From contig CM046875.1 of assembly GCA_025667525.1 (NCBI GenBank), forward strand, positions 116,860,340 through 116,924,339: a DNA stretch of 64,000 nucleotides. The letters are read 5' to 3'. The translations under genes and the position numbers were made by a program. This DNA is from Glebionis coronaria (lineage: Eukaryota; Streptophyta; Magnoliopsida; Asterales; Asteraceae). The notes beneath the pieces are model-generated. The model saw only the letters and a list, made by a program, of their open reading frames with translations, was not told where the DNA came from and searched no databases. Of the stretch, positions 47,498 to 57,437 are shown in pieces (position 1 is the stretch's first letter; each line of letters starts with the position of its first letter).

Positions 47498-49125
47498 ATG
47501 GATTTTTATGTCCATTGCGTCGGGTGTGGGAGACAACTGTACGGGAACGACTCTTGTCAATGGTGTACATGTGAGCGGTGCGGAAACGATATCGACAATA
47601 CACAATTCCTATTCGGATTTTGTCCTTTGTGCAACTCGACTAATTCGTCCTTTTTTGAACCCACCTCCTCCTGTTCCCCCGTGCATATATTGTGGAAGCG
47701 ATTCTCATTGGCATGTTTCGTGCCCGGTTCAATACCCGTATGATCACGGGCAAGAACCGGGGTACAATTATGACAATGAAAATAGTTATCCACAAGACGC
47801 ACCCAGTCTTTTCCTCACCCGTTTTGCAACAACTGTGGGGGTCCTCACGAAAGTTTTCACTGTCCTACAGGGGATCACAATTACTATAATTATACCCCTT
47901 CCAGTTTTGACCAACCCCTGCAATACCCAATTGATCATCAGCCTCGTCACGGGACGAGTTACCAAGAACCAATTGACGATCTTGCTACAGCCTTTCAAGA
48001 ACAAAGAAACGATCTTGCTACAGCTTTTCAAGAACAAAGCAAAGAGCTTTTACACACGCTGCAAACTTATATAGAGTCATTTTCACAGCAGCGAGATCAG
48101 ACGAGTACTCATATCCCTGAGCTTATTATTGGACCTTTAGGTAATGAGGAGAGCGATGACGATATTGAGGTTATTTTCGACGAGGAGGAATTTCTAAAGC
48201 AAAGCAAAACTTCTCCCCTTCCTCCTTCGTCTATTGCTATCACACCCGAGGAGCCCGTTGGCTCTCTCATAATGGAGGATCAGCATCTTGACATTATCTC
48301 GGCTATGGAATCGGACAAATCCCTAAAGTCTAGTGTCGAGGAACTTGTCGTCATCCCAAGTGAGCCCGCGGGTGTTCCGGAAAATTTGTGTGATGTGCCG
48401 ACTTTTGTGGAGCTTACGGACAAGTTTGCTTCGCTAGTCAATGATCACATACTCACAACTCCACATCCGATATTTGATCCTCCCAACGAGAGTTCAACAT
48501 GTGGTGAGTATGATGATTTCGTCTTTGAGCCAGAGATTGAGGAAATTATCGACCGAGAGCTAGCTCTTTTGCCTCCACTTCCACCTACAAGCGAGGTCGA
48601 CTTTTCCAACATCGATGTCGAACTTGATGAGTTGGAACGTCTTATTTTTCATAATAATGACGAACCAACTCACATGCCCAAACATCCTATTCTCGAGGAG
48701 TTACCTAATCAACACTCCTCTTATGAGAATTACGTTTACCACATTCGTGAGGATTTAACTTATCAACAATCCCCACAAATTTCGTACTTGATCGTGGTCT
48801 TTTCAAACGAGTTTCTACACTCCTTCTCTACGATCATGAGGATAAATGCTTTGACCCGGGAGGTGACATGGACCATTCTATGATTGATACTTCTTCGGCT
48901 TTGCCAATTGGTCTGCCTTCATTGTCTTTGGAGGATGACAATGTGATTCCCTTACCCACCCCACCTCCCGTCAATCTGGACTTCACTTGCTTTTCTGGTA
49001 TTGAGAGGACCTTTTTACCATTCAAGACTTATCCTCCTGCCTCTCCTTTATTGATGTCCTCCGGGAACGAGGACAAGGTCTTTGATCCCGGTATTACATA
49101 CGAGGCTTCCCCATGGACCATTTAA
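47498..49125 (+). pseudogene. Element D protein with Cys-rich N-terminus and zinc knuckle, function unknown, frameshifted
   Basis: Starting at MDFYVHCVGCGRQLYG, the N-terminus has four CxxC-like pairs (CVGCG, CQWCTCERCG, CPLCN). The frame then slips into another frame for about 47640-47800 (CIYCGSDSHWHVSCP) and back, giving CNNCGGPHESFHC, the same CGGPH knuckle as E's gag. A DLATAFQEQ repeat, acidic region and LELDE stretches follow. Another slip near 48790 leads to the last part, ending at 49125 (DKVFDPGITYEASPWTI). Proteins of this type go with LARD-like elements in Asteraceae (recognition). It may package RNA like gag (inference). No catalytic motif is visible. Confidence 0.72.
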
Positions 49126-50994
49126 TTCAGGGACGAGCCAGGCTCGTGACTCGGTTAACAAAAACAAGCGCTTTTTGGGAGGCAACCCAATTATCTATCT
49201 ATTTTCACCATAAGTGTAGGGGGAGCCCCGTGGTATTTCTTGCTTTCTTTCTTATCATGTGCAGGGATTAGAGCTTCAAAAACACACTCTTGATGACTTT
49301 TGACGAACCATGATTCCGTGTTCCCTTCTTCCCGGTTCTAACCTAAACTCTTTTCGATTCACTATTTTATATTTCTCAATATTAAAATAGGAATCTCTTT
49401 AGTTGTCTCTTCCTTAGCAAGATTTAAACAAAGTGCACAATGTCCTAAGTGTAGGGGAGTTTACTCCCACATGCTTAAACATTGAGGACAATGTTTATAT
49501 TAAGTGTAGGGGGGAATTCTATCGAAGTTAAGTGGCCTTTTCCTTGTATTTGTCCTCATTTTAACCGGAAAATCGATTTTTCGACATTTTTCAAAAATTT
49601 TAATCTATTTTGGCCTAGTTGTAGTTCCCTTTATTTTTGCTATTTTTCTCTTATTTTAATAAAATGGTTTTAACAAGTTTAGTTATCTTAGATATATTAG
49701 GCTCGTTGTGAATATTTTGACTTAACCCGAGTTTACTTATCCAAGTTCACTCTAGCTAGTATCCTTAACCGTGTAGACCTTAATTGGTTTATTGGGCTAA
49801 GCATCCACGAGTCTCATTCCTTTAGATTTTAAATTGTGGAGAACGAGAAATGATAGAGTTGGTTACAAGTTTGGTATTCTTTCATTAACTTATGTGAGTT
49901 AATTATGATCTTTTTCTCCCCTCGCTTGTAAATAAATAAATGCAATAAGTAAGGTCGTATGATTTGAAAAGTTACTTAGCTTCTAGCCCAATATCGTTTA
50001 AAAGTTGCTCGGTAATGATAAGAGTTCATAGCCAAGGCATAACTTATGAAGCGGGGCGCGAAGATTGGCGAGTCCGAAAAGGCCCTAACAAGGCATGAGG
50101 ATTCAATTTTATTGCTGAAGATCCAAAGTGATGTGAAAAGCATTATTCTCAAAATCAATATGAAGGATCAAGACTCACGACGAAAAGCAATCAACTCCCA
50201 TAAAGATCATGGAGAAGTCTATCCGAAAAGACCCTAACAAGGTATGAGGATAAATAGATCCAAGTCCGAAAAGGAGGCGGATCGTTGTATCTCAAAATCC
50301 CAATTAGAGATGGAAGAAATAATCATGAAGTCGTGGTCAACAAAGCTGAGTACCCCTCAAAAGTCTCCAAGTGAAGAAACTCTACAACGAAGAGAAGACC
50401 ATTATCTCAAAAACGTCTCTCGAAGATATGAAGTATGAAGTACATGCCAAATATCGGCCCGAGAAAGGTCTCAAATCGTGAACCAAGTTATGCCAAGATA
50501 TGAACTTTTTGATATCCCGAGAAGCAGTTTTAAGAGATTTTTTCCTTTAGCTAACTATTGATCAAATCGTCCTACTTTGCTTTCAGCCTAAATAAATTAT
50601 CGAAATAAGTCAACAATGCATCCTCGTGATCATTCAAGACATCAATAAAATATAAGAGATACTAGTAGGAATAAGGGAGTTTAAGTGATTAATTGAACCA
50701 CATGAGTAAATGTTTGTTATGCTAACTTGTACTAACAATGATCTTGTTTTTAAGCTTGGCATGGGGAACGTGAAACTTGAGGGTGATGAACATTCATGAC
50801 ACACAAGCCCTCATGTAAGTCTTAGATTTCTTTACAAGTTTCTTCCTTGTTGCATCTTGTTATTTTCTATCTTTTTGATTTTCCTTAGTTGTTTAATAAA
50901 GGCCAAGGTAGGTTGATTATGATGGAAAGTGTAAAACGTGCTTTGTAACTAATGCATTGCATGAGGACATTGCAATGGTTAAGTGTAGGGGATT
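49126..50994 (+). other. 3' tail of element D, homologous to element E tail, with PPT-like motif copies
   Basis: Corresponds to 30979-28944 on minus: CTCGTGACTCGGTTAACA, GGGAGGCAACCC, then AAGTGTAGGGG motifs at 49212, 49447, 49502 and the terminal tract at 50981-50994. The MKRGAKIGESEKALTRHE frame (50046-50237) has a counterpart in E (29855-29646), but codon changes do not favour coding, so I treat it as a conserved non-coding tail. Confidence 0.8.
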
Positions 50995-52544
50995 TGATAG
51001 GTGTGAAAACACCCATCCTTTTTACCACTTAATTACAATAATAACCGAGCCAAAACATGCATTTTATGTCATTTATGTCGGAATTATGCGTGGTTTGTGT
51101 TTTTGTTGTGATTTAGGACGAAAAGGTGAAAAGTGGAGAAAACACGGCATTCACGGGCTTTTATCGAAGAAAAAGACGAAAGATGAAGTCGAAAGATCAA
51201 GAGTGGAAAAAGAACGGAAGTCCAAGACCAATTCTGAAGATTTATCAAAGAAAAAGTCAAAGGACGGAAGTTTACTAAAAAGCCGAAGAACTCGAGTCTT
51301 ATTTATAAAGAAAAATCAAGACGAGTTAAAGAAATCCCAAGACAAAGTCCAAGATTAACAAAAGATAAAGAAGAAAAGGACTTAGGTGTGCAATTAAGGC
51401 AAAGAGGAAAGAGGGAGGAAGCTTCCTAAGCTCCTCCCTAATCACCCCTATATATAGATGATCCTAGTTTCATTTTCATGTTGTTGGGTGGGTTGACAAA
51501 CCACCACTTCCACCATTTTTATTTCTTGTTAATTACTTTCTTGCTTTTTAATTTCATGTTATGCACTTTTAATTCAAGTAAGTCTTTTAATTTTTGAATC
51601 TTTTCTTTTAATCAAGTTCTTATTTTTAATCATCTTCTTCTACCTTTCTTATCTTGCTTATCTTTGATTCATGTTCATCTTTGATCTTATTTTCATCTTA
51701 ATGCTTATTTGATTTAAAGGTTTCTTAAAAAGTTCATCTTTTTAAAAGTTTGATTTGAAAGTTTGCTTATTTTTAGTTTGATAAGTTGTTATTCATGCTT
51801 ATTAAGTCAATTTCGATTTAGATTCGTGCAAGTTTTAGTTTGAGCTTATTAACCATAGCTTATTGCTTTTGCTTAATTTTCGGATCAAAAAGTTAGATCG
51901 GAAAGGGTAAACCCCTTTCCAATCACGTATTCCAATCACCTTGATTGGAAAAGGGTTTTACATTCCAATCAGCATTCCAATCAACATTCCAATCAACATT
52001 CCAATCAACATTCCAATCAGCATTCCAATCAACATTCCAATCAGCATTCCTTTCGTATTTCCTTTACATTCCTATTAGCATTCCAATCAGCATTCCAATC
52101 AGCATTCCAATCAACATTCCAATCAACATTCCAATTAGCATTCCTATTAGCATTCCAATCAACATTCCAATCAGCATTCCAATCAGCATTTCAATCAACA
52201 TTCCAATCAGCATTCCAATCAACATTCCAATCAGCATTCCAATCAACATTCCAATCAGCATTCCAATCAACATTCCAATCAGCATTCCAATCAACATTCT
52301 AATTAGCATTCCTATTAGCATTCCAATCAGCATTCCTATCAGCATTCCTATCAGCATTCCTTTTAGCATTCCTTTCAGCATTCCTTTTACTTATCGCAAT
52401 TTACATTTTCATTTTACTTAGTAATAGATAGCCAAACCATTTTCATTTCCACCAAGAACAACTAATCTCACACAATTAACCGGAGATCAATTCGAAAAGA
52501 TACCGAGAAACACGAAATTTTTCAAATACAAAATCTTAGCATTA
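50995..52544 (+). repeat. 3' LTR of element D (1,550 bp)
   Basis: Starts TGATAGGTGTGAAAACACC and ends ATCTTAGCATTA. A TATATATAG promoter-like site lies near 51450 just before a conserved leader. It contains the 12-bp array at 51961-52385. Confidence 0.93.
51961..52385 (+). repeat. 12-bp tandem array (CATTCCAATCAG / CATTCCAATCAA)
   Basis: About 35 units of 12 bp, alternating CAG and CAA endings, with a break at 52045-52070 and a decayed TTAGC/CTATC edge. Because 12 is divisible by 3, long frames read through it (Ile-Pro-Ile-Ser; Met-Leu-Ile-Gly) and are not genes. Confidence 0.96.
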
Positions 52545-54169
52545 GGGTTTTATCGGTTTTTACTTGTATTGGTTACTTATATATCAGTATATGACTTTTA
52601 TAAACTTTACATTAGACGGGTTTGATCGTCTAAGTTTTATTTGGCGAAAAACGTTAACTTTACGGTAATAGCCGAAAAAGTCGTAAAAATCAAGTTTATA
52701 GTTTTTATTACTTATAAATATTATTTCACTACCATTTATATAATTTATCCATTTAATTAACCTTTTATATATTTATATAAATAAGTTTTATAAGTTAGTG
52801 GGTTTTTATTTTACATTTTATAAAATAAAATGTGAGTGCTTATATAATAATAATAAACATTAATTCTTAAAATCTGATTTTTATCTTCATGTTCACCATT
52901 TTTACCATATCTAGAGTTCTATAATGAGTTAGAAGCTCATTTTTGGGTGACATGTTCTTCATATTATGTGCTACATTTAACTTAGTTATAGCTACTGCCC
53001 ATTTTAAGTTCATCTTGCCTTAACAGTCCCTACAAAACTGCTTATTCAGATTAGAACACCTAACTTGTTTTGATCATATCTCACTCATTATATTGATTCC
53101 ATTACATGGCCAACTCTCACATGTGTATAACATCTTGTACTTACTGTAAATGGATCATACCATGCAATTTTATCAGTTCATGTTTTAGTTATATACTGTT
53201 TTTATACAGCCAACTAAATAATCAAGATTTTAGCCTCATTTCTTATAGTTATTAACCTTTTTAAGCATATCTATCAACACTTGATCCCCACACAACATTT
53301 TTATCATCATATATACATCATATACATATACAAAATGAAAGAAAATACATTTGTTCTTTACAAAATAACAAGAGAAAAATGGAGAGGATGATCTTCTTTA
53401 CCAACCAAGTGTATTTCTTGTTTTTGGAAGACAAGAACTTGATGAACACAACAAGTAACTCCAAGACCATCAAACACCAAGAACATAAGTTGGGAAATCA
53501 GCCCTAGGACACAAGCAAAATGATCAAGGCTTCAAGATAACTCCATGATAGAGCTAGTAAACATGTATTTCATGGCCAGAAAAGATCAAAAGGGTTGTTT
53601 GTTGCTTTAAAGTGGACGGCAAAGGGAGGAGTATTGAGAGAGTTTTGTGTTGATTTGCATGTAAGGAAATGGTAGAATGAAAACTAGTTGCTAGTTTTGA
53701 GTTAGTGGAAGTGGAAGTAAGCTTAAGGTGTAAGCTATGCTTACACTTGTAAGCATTGAGCTAACATGATGCCACATCTAAGATGTGGTGTCATGTGTGT
53801 GCCGTCCAACATAGCTAGTGGGGTGGGACAATGTATTTTGTCCCATCTCACTAGTTTACGGGTATTTCTCGATTCTAGTTTTCTCGATTTGCGTGCCCTC
53901 GGGTCGTTTTACGAAAAACGTTTTTATAAATTATGAATCAACGTCACAAAACGAATCCAATAAAAATTGTCTCATCAAAAACGGAGTTCAAAAACGTAAA
54001 TACGTAATCCTAAGGTTTCCGGTTTAGTCGTAAAAGACGCTAAATTATGCAGGTAAGCCCAAATTTAAATCCGTAAATTGTGAGTTCGTCAACCAACACA
54101 AAAATAAGTTTCAAAATATTATACGAGAAAATATTTCACTACCTAAAAATGTTAGATTGTCACACAACT

Positions 54170-54930
54170 TCCTTATTAGATCTTTGTTACTTATCCCTGC
54201 CATAAAACATGATACTTTCAAGATCTTCGGACATTCTTTTATCTGGTGGCATTCGCCTTTGAAGCGCTCTAAGAAGTCATCTAGGTATTCACCCTGGTTT
54301 TGTTTGACTCTTGCCAGTGATATAGCGCTCTTGTCGTGTCTTTTTTGTTGGGTGTAATTTCTTTGAATTCTTTCCGTAATACTTCAAATCCGTTTATTGT
54401 TCGTGGTGGGAGCCTATCAAACCAGTTGCATGCGTTTCCTACAAGCGTAGAGTTGAACATGTTGCACCACACAGGTTCGGGCCATTGCTCAATACTTGCT
54501 TGTGATTTGAAGACTTTCAGATGATCTTCTGGGTTTGTGGTGCCATCATATGTTTTGACGTTTGTTGGCATGCGACGCTTTATTGTATTAGGATAATAAT
54601 GTATGCATCTTGTAAAAGTGTTCTTTCTTTCCCTTTTCCATGGTTGTGAGAAGTCTTGATTTTTCCTTTTGTGTGACCGAAAAGCGTGTTCTTCCCCTTC
54701 TAAGTTTTCTAGGGAGCAATATTTACACCAGCGCTCTGTATGATGATTGTTGTCTGATTCTGAATCTAATGAGTCATTGTCTGAGGATTGGTAGCGTCCT
54801 GTGCGTCTTTTTTTCCTTTTATGACCTGTTGGTCCTTCATGTAATTAGTAGCGAGTGGGAGCAAAGCTTGTAAGTTGTTTGCTACATATTTTTCCATCGC
54901 GCGTGCATCTGTAGCGATCAGTTCCTCGCT
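54170..54930 (-). pseudogene. N-terminal gag of element B
   Basis: Minus frame 54571-54281 gives VKTYDGTTNPEDHLKVFKSQ and FNSTLVGNACNWFDRLPP (retrotransposon gag core). An indel near 54320 moves the rest into another frame (SLARVKQNQGEYLDDFLERF, CFMAGISNKDLIRKL), which runs to 54170. Read across the duplicated CAACT, the frame continues into 45391. Upstream, 54580-54930 is a charged region (GHKRKKRRTGRYQSS, then HTERWCKYCSLENLEGEEHAF), also shifted. The ATG at 54571 is internal and not the natural start. Confidence 0.85.
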
Positions 54931-55200
54931 TTCCACTGGTGTGAGAGGTAGTCTCCGTTTGTCTTTGTTGGGAGGAGGCTGAGCCGATCCCTGTCCTACG
55001 TCCCTCTCCCCTATGGTAGGTAGGGGGTTGAGAATAGTAAGCTCGCTCCTCGAAGAGGCGGATTCATCACATCACGACTGTTTGCTTCGCTGGCAGATCA
55101 AGGGGTGACTCCCATGGATGTGATCTGACCGTCTATCGTCGATGATCTTCGGCCACCTCCAGTTGTGTCGTTTCTCGTCATGCTTAGAGTTTAGTGTAGG
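54931..55200. other. Leader of element B
   Basis: GC-richer than its surroundings, with a basic Arg/Ser-rich minus translation broken by stops. Probably the gag N-terminus or leader; nothing else seen. Confidence 0.5.
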
Positions 55201-55219
55201 GTCCCACGGATGGTGCCAA
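55201..55219 (-). other. Primer binding site of element B
   Basis: On minus, TTGGCACCATCCGTGGGAC two bases after the LTR end (CAACA, then AG). Tat-type elements commonly carry TTGGCRCCGTCTGTGGGA-like sites. Confidence 0.85.
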
Positions 55220-55221
55220 CT

Positions 55222-55802
55222 TGTTGATACAAAAGTTGGATGGACCGTGCTTGACTCGAATAAGGCTTAATTCGCGGTCTTGTGGACTCTGGCTCTTGTA
55301 CAAAGTGAATCTTGTTTGAATACCCTGCACACTAAATAACAAACACTGTTAGGCTTACCGTGGGCGTGTGTCCCATGATTAGACTCCGGCGTGAGAGTAA
55401 GTAATCGGATTGAGTATATGTGAGGGTTTTAGATTATTGTGTATCGTACCTTTGTTGAACCTCCGGGGTTCCTTTTATACCCAAGAGAGTCCTAGCTGGC
55501 CTCTCCTATTCTTGCGGCCTAAGGAAGAGATAATGAATTAAAATAGTTTGATCTTATTGCATAACTAAGGTAAGTGTATATCCCTTTTCCTTAGGCGAAT
55601 ATAATTATGAGATAGAATATATTCTATCTAATCCTGTCGCGGTGCGACGAGGGCACGGTTAAGTAATCAACCGTTGTGCGACAGCGGCTTATCGGGCCTC
55701 CTGGACCGCGCGTGCGCCGTGAAGTAATGATCCATACTCAATGGATACGGGTAGTACCCGTGGGTCGGGTTATCCAACCCGAATATGGACTATACGTCAT
55801 CA
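55222..55802 (-). repeat. 5' LTR of element B (581 bp)
   Basis: On minus from TGATGACGTATAGTCC to TTTTGTATCAACA. The right edge is set by copia coding sequence (element H) that begins at 55803. The partner LTR is outside the window. Confidence 0.8.
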
Positions 55803-56640
55803 ACCTTTAGGTTTAGTACTGATCATAAACAATTGTCATTATGCACCTTCTATTGTTAGAGGTGTTATTTCCTTTTCTTGTTTGTTGGATCTTGGATTTC
55901 TTCACACTATTGATAGTAATGGAATTTCTGTTTTTAAAGATGGTATTTTCTATTTCAATGCAATTGCTGTGAATGGTGTGTTTGAAATTGACATGCATGA
56001 TAATGTTTCCAAGAAAAATAATAATTTTGTCTTTAACATGAATAAGAAGATAAAGTTAGACTATAACTCTTCTTATCTTTGGTATTGTATACTTGCCCAT
56101 ATTGTGAAGACACGCATACAAAAGCTTCAATGTGAAGGTCTTTTGGAAAATATCAATGATGAACTATTTGGTAAATGTGAGTCTTGTATCTCTAGAAAGA
56201 TGACCAAGAAACCTTTTAATAATAATATTGAAAGGGCTACTGATCTACTTGGTTTAATACACACTAATACGTGTAGACCACTTAGACATGTGTCAAGGAA
56301 AGGTGCTAGCTACATCTTAACATTTACGGATGATTTTAGCCGTTATGGTTATGTTTATTTACTTACGCATAAACATGAGGTATTTGAAACATTTAAAGTG
56401 TTTAAAGCGGAAGTAGAACTACAAGTAGGAAAGAAGAGTAACGCTCTTTGTTCTGATAGAGGTGGCTAGTACTTAAGCCAAGAGTTTAAAGATTATCTAA
56501 GTGAGAATGGAATTGTTCATAATCTTACTTCTCCTTAAACTCCATGACAAAATGGTGTATCCGAAAGGAGAAATCGTACATTATTATATATGGTGCGATC
56601 TATGTTTAATCTTACAACTTTACCATTATCCTTTTGGGAC
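55803..56640 (+). pseudogene. Pre-integrase and integrase of element H
   Basis: NNCHYAPSIVRGVISFSCLLDLGF, FYFNAIAVNGVFEIDMH and YLWYCILAHIVKTRIQKLQ, then CESCISRKM give the zinc domain (the His of the first motif is Tyr in WYCIL). Integrase core: LLGLIHTNTCRPL (the first catalytic Asp is Asn), LTFTDDFSRYGYVY, LCSDRGG (second Asp) followed by TAG, then two more stops and NGVSERRNRTLL (Glu intact). The frame 55741-56469 includes about 60 bp of B's LTR at its start, so its Met is not a real start. Three stops and the Asp-to-Asn change make it inactive. Confidence 0.9.
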
Positions 56641-57437
56641 TATGCCTTAGAATCTGTTGTTCGTATTCTAAATATGGTTCCACGAAGAAGGTAAATAAGA
56701 CACCATATGAAATATGGCATGGAAAAATGCCATATTTGTCTTATTTAAAGGTCTGGGGTTGTGAGGCATATGTGAAACGTGACTCAGCTGACAAACTCCA
56801 ACAACGATTTGTGAAATGTATCTTTGTAGGATACCCTAAGGAAACTATGGGTTACTACTTCTATTACCCACCTGAAAACAAGATTATTGTTGCAAGGTAT
56901 GGAGATTTTCTTGAAAGAGATCTCATATCTCAAGAATTCAGTGGGAGAAATTATGATCTTGAAGAGAGTCATATAGATACATTACCTTATGAAAATACTA
57001 GTGAAATTCTTGTAGAACCAGAGAGTCTGGCGGTTCCACCAGAATTAGTTCATATACATAGATCCGAAAGGACTATACGTGCACCCAGCACTCTATGTCT
57101 TAACATAGAGGATGAAGATGATGAAATAGGGGATCTTGGTGAACCTGCTAATTATAAGTCTGCCATGCTTGATCCTAAAAAGGTTAAGTGGACTAGTACA
57201 ATGGATGAGGAAATGAACTCCATGAAAGTAAATGATGTTTACATTCTTGTAGATCCACCTCTGAATGCTAAAGTTGTGAAAGGAGAGTGGATATTCAAGA
57301 AGAAAACTGACATGGATGGAAAAATACAATCTTATAAAGCTCGTCATGTAGCTAAAGGTTTTACTTAAACTTTTGGTGTTGACTGCGAGGAGATATTTTC
57401 TCTAGTAGCATACTTAAGAGCTATTAGGATTCTCATA
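56641..57437 (+). pseudogene. Integrase end to N-terminal RT of element H
   Basis: 56634-57368 gives STKKVNKTPYEIWHGKMPYLSYLKVWGCEAYVKR, CIFVGYPKETMGYYFYYPPENK (integrase C-terminus) and ERTIRAPSTLCL. The RT start EPANYKSAMLDPKKVKW, KGEWIFKKKTDMDGKIQSYKARHVAKGFT follows, then TAA. The frame goes on as FGVDCEEIFSLVAYLRAIRILIA until the inverted duplication begins at 57438, which replaces the short stretch leading to motif A. Confidence 0.9.

Larger units (their letters stand above)
46833..52544 (+). mobile_element. Element D: non-autonomous Athila relative, GGGTT target duplication
   Basis: 5' LTR 46833-47272, primer site 47276-47293 (identical to element E), a single unusual frame, a tail homologous to E's, a polypurine tract (50981-50994) and 3' LTR 50995-52544. 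GGGTT flanks it (46828-46832 and 52545-52549). It has no protease, RT, RNase H or integrase, so it would depend on Athila elements like E for mobilisation. It lies in the middle of element C. Confidence 0.92.
45397..54164 (-). mobile_element. Element C: solo LTR of a Tekay/Del-like chromovirus, carrying element D
   Basis: Outer pieces 45397-46832 and 52550-54164 total about 3.05 kb once D is removed. On minus it starts TGTGACAATCTAAC and ends GAGTGTTACA, a TG/CA LTR type I associate with Tekay-like elements. Flanks are a perfect CAACT duplication (45392-45396 and 54165-54169). No primer site, polypurine tract or second LTR is seen inside, so a solo LTR left by LTR-LTR recombination is the simplest reading. 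The lineage name is recognition only. Confidence 0.78.
41629..55802 (-). mobile_element. Element B: decayed Tat-type Ty3 retrotransposon, split by A and by C
   Basis: On minus: LTR (55222-55802), primer site, gag (interrupted by 45397-54164), protease, RT, RNase H, a second archaeal-type RNase H, and integrase cut off at 41629 by element A. Two RNase H domains before integrase mark the Tat lineage. Stops and frameshifts occur throughout. The missing 3' end should lie left of the window. Confidence 0.92.

Noticed and set aside
50046..50237. Conserved small protein MKRGAKIGESEKALTRHE shared with 29646-29855
   Set aside because: The homology extends well beyond the frame in both elements and the frame ends differ, so the similarity is of the non-coding tail.
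51945..52421. 158-aa plus and 105-aa minus frames
   Set aside because: Read-through of a 12-bp repeat (period divisible by three), so open on both strands by construction.
55741..55802. Start of copia gene at the 55741 ATG
   Set aside because: This ATG lies in the LTR of element B; copia coding begins at 55803, mid-domain.
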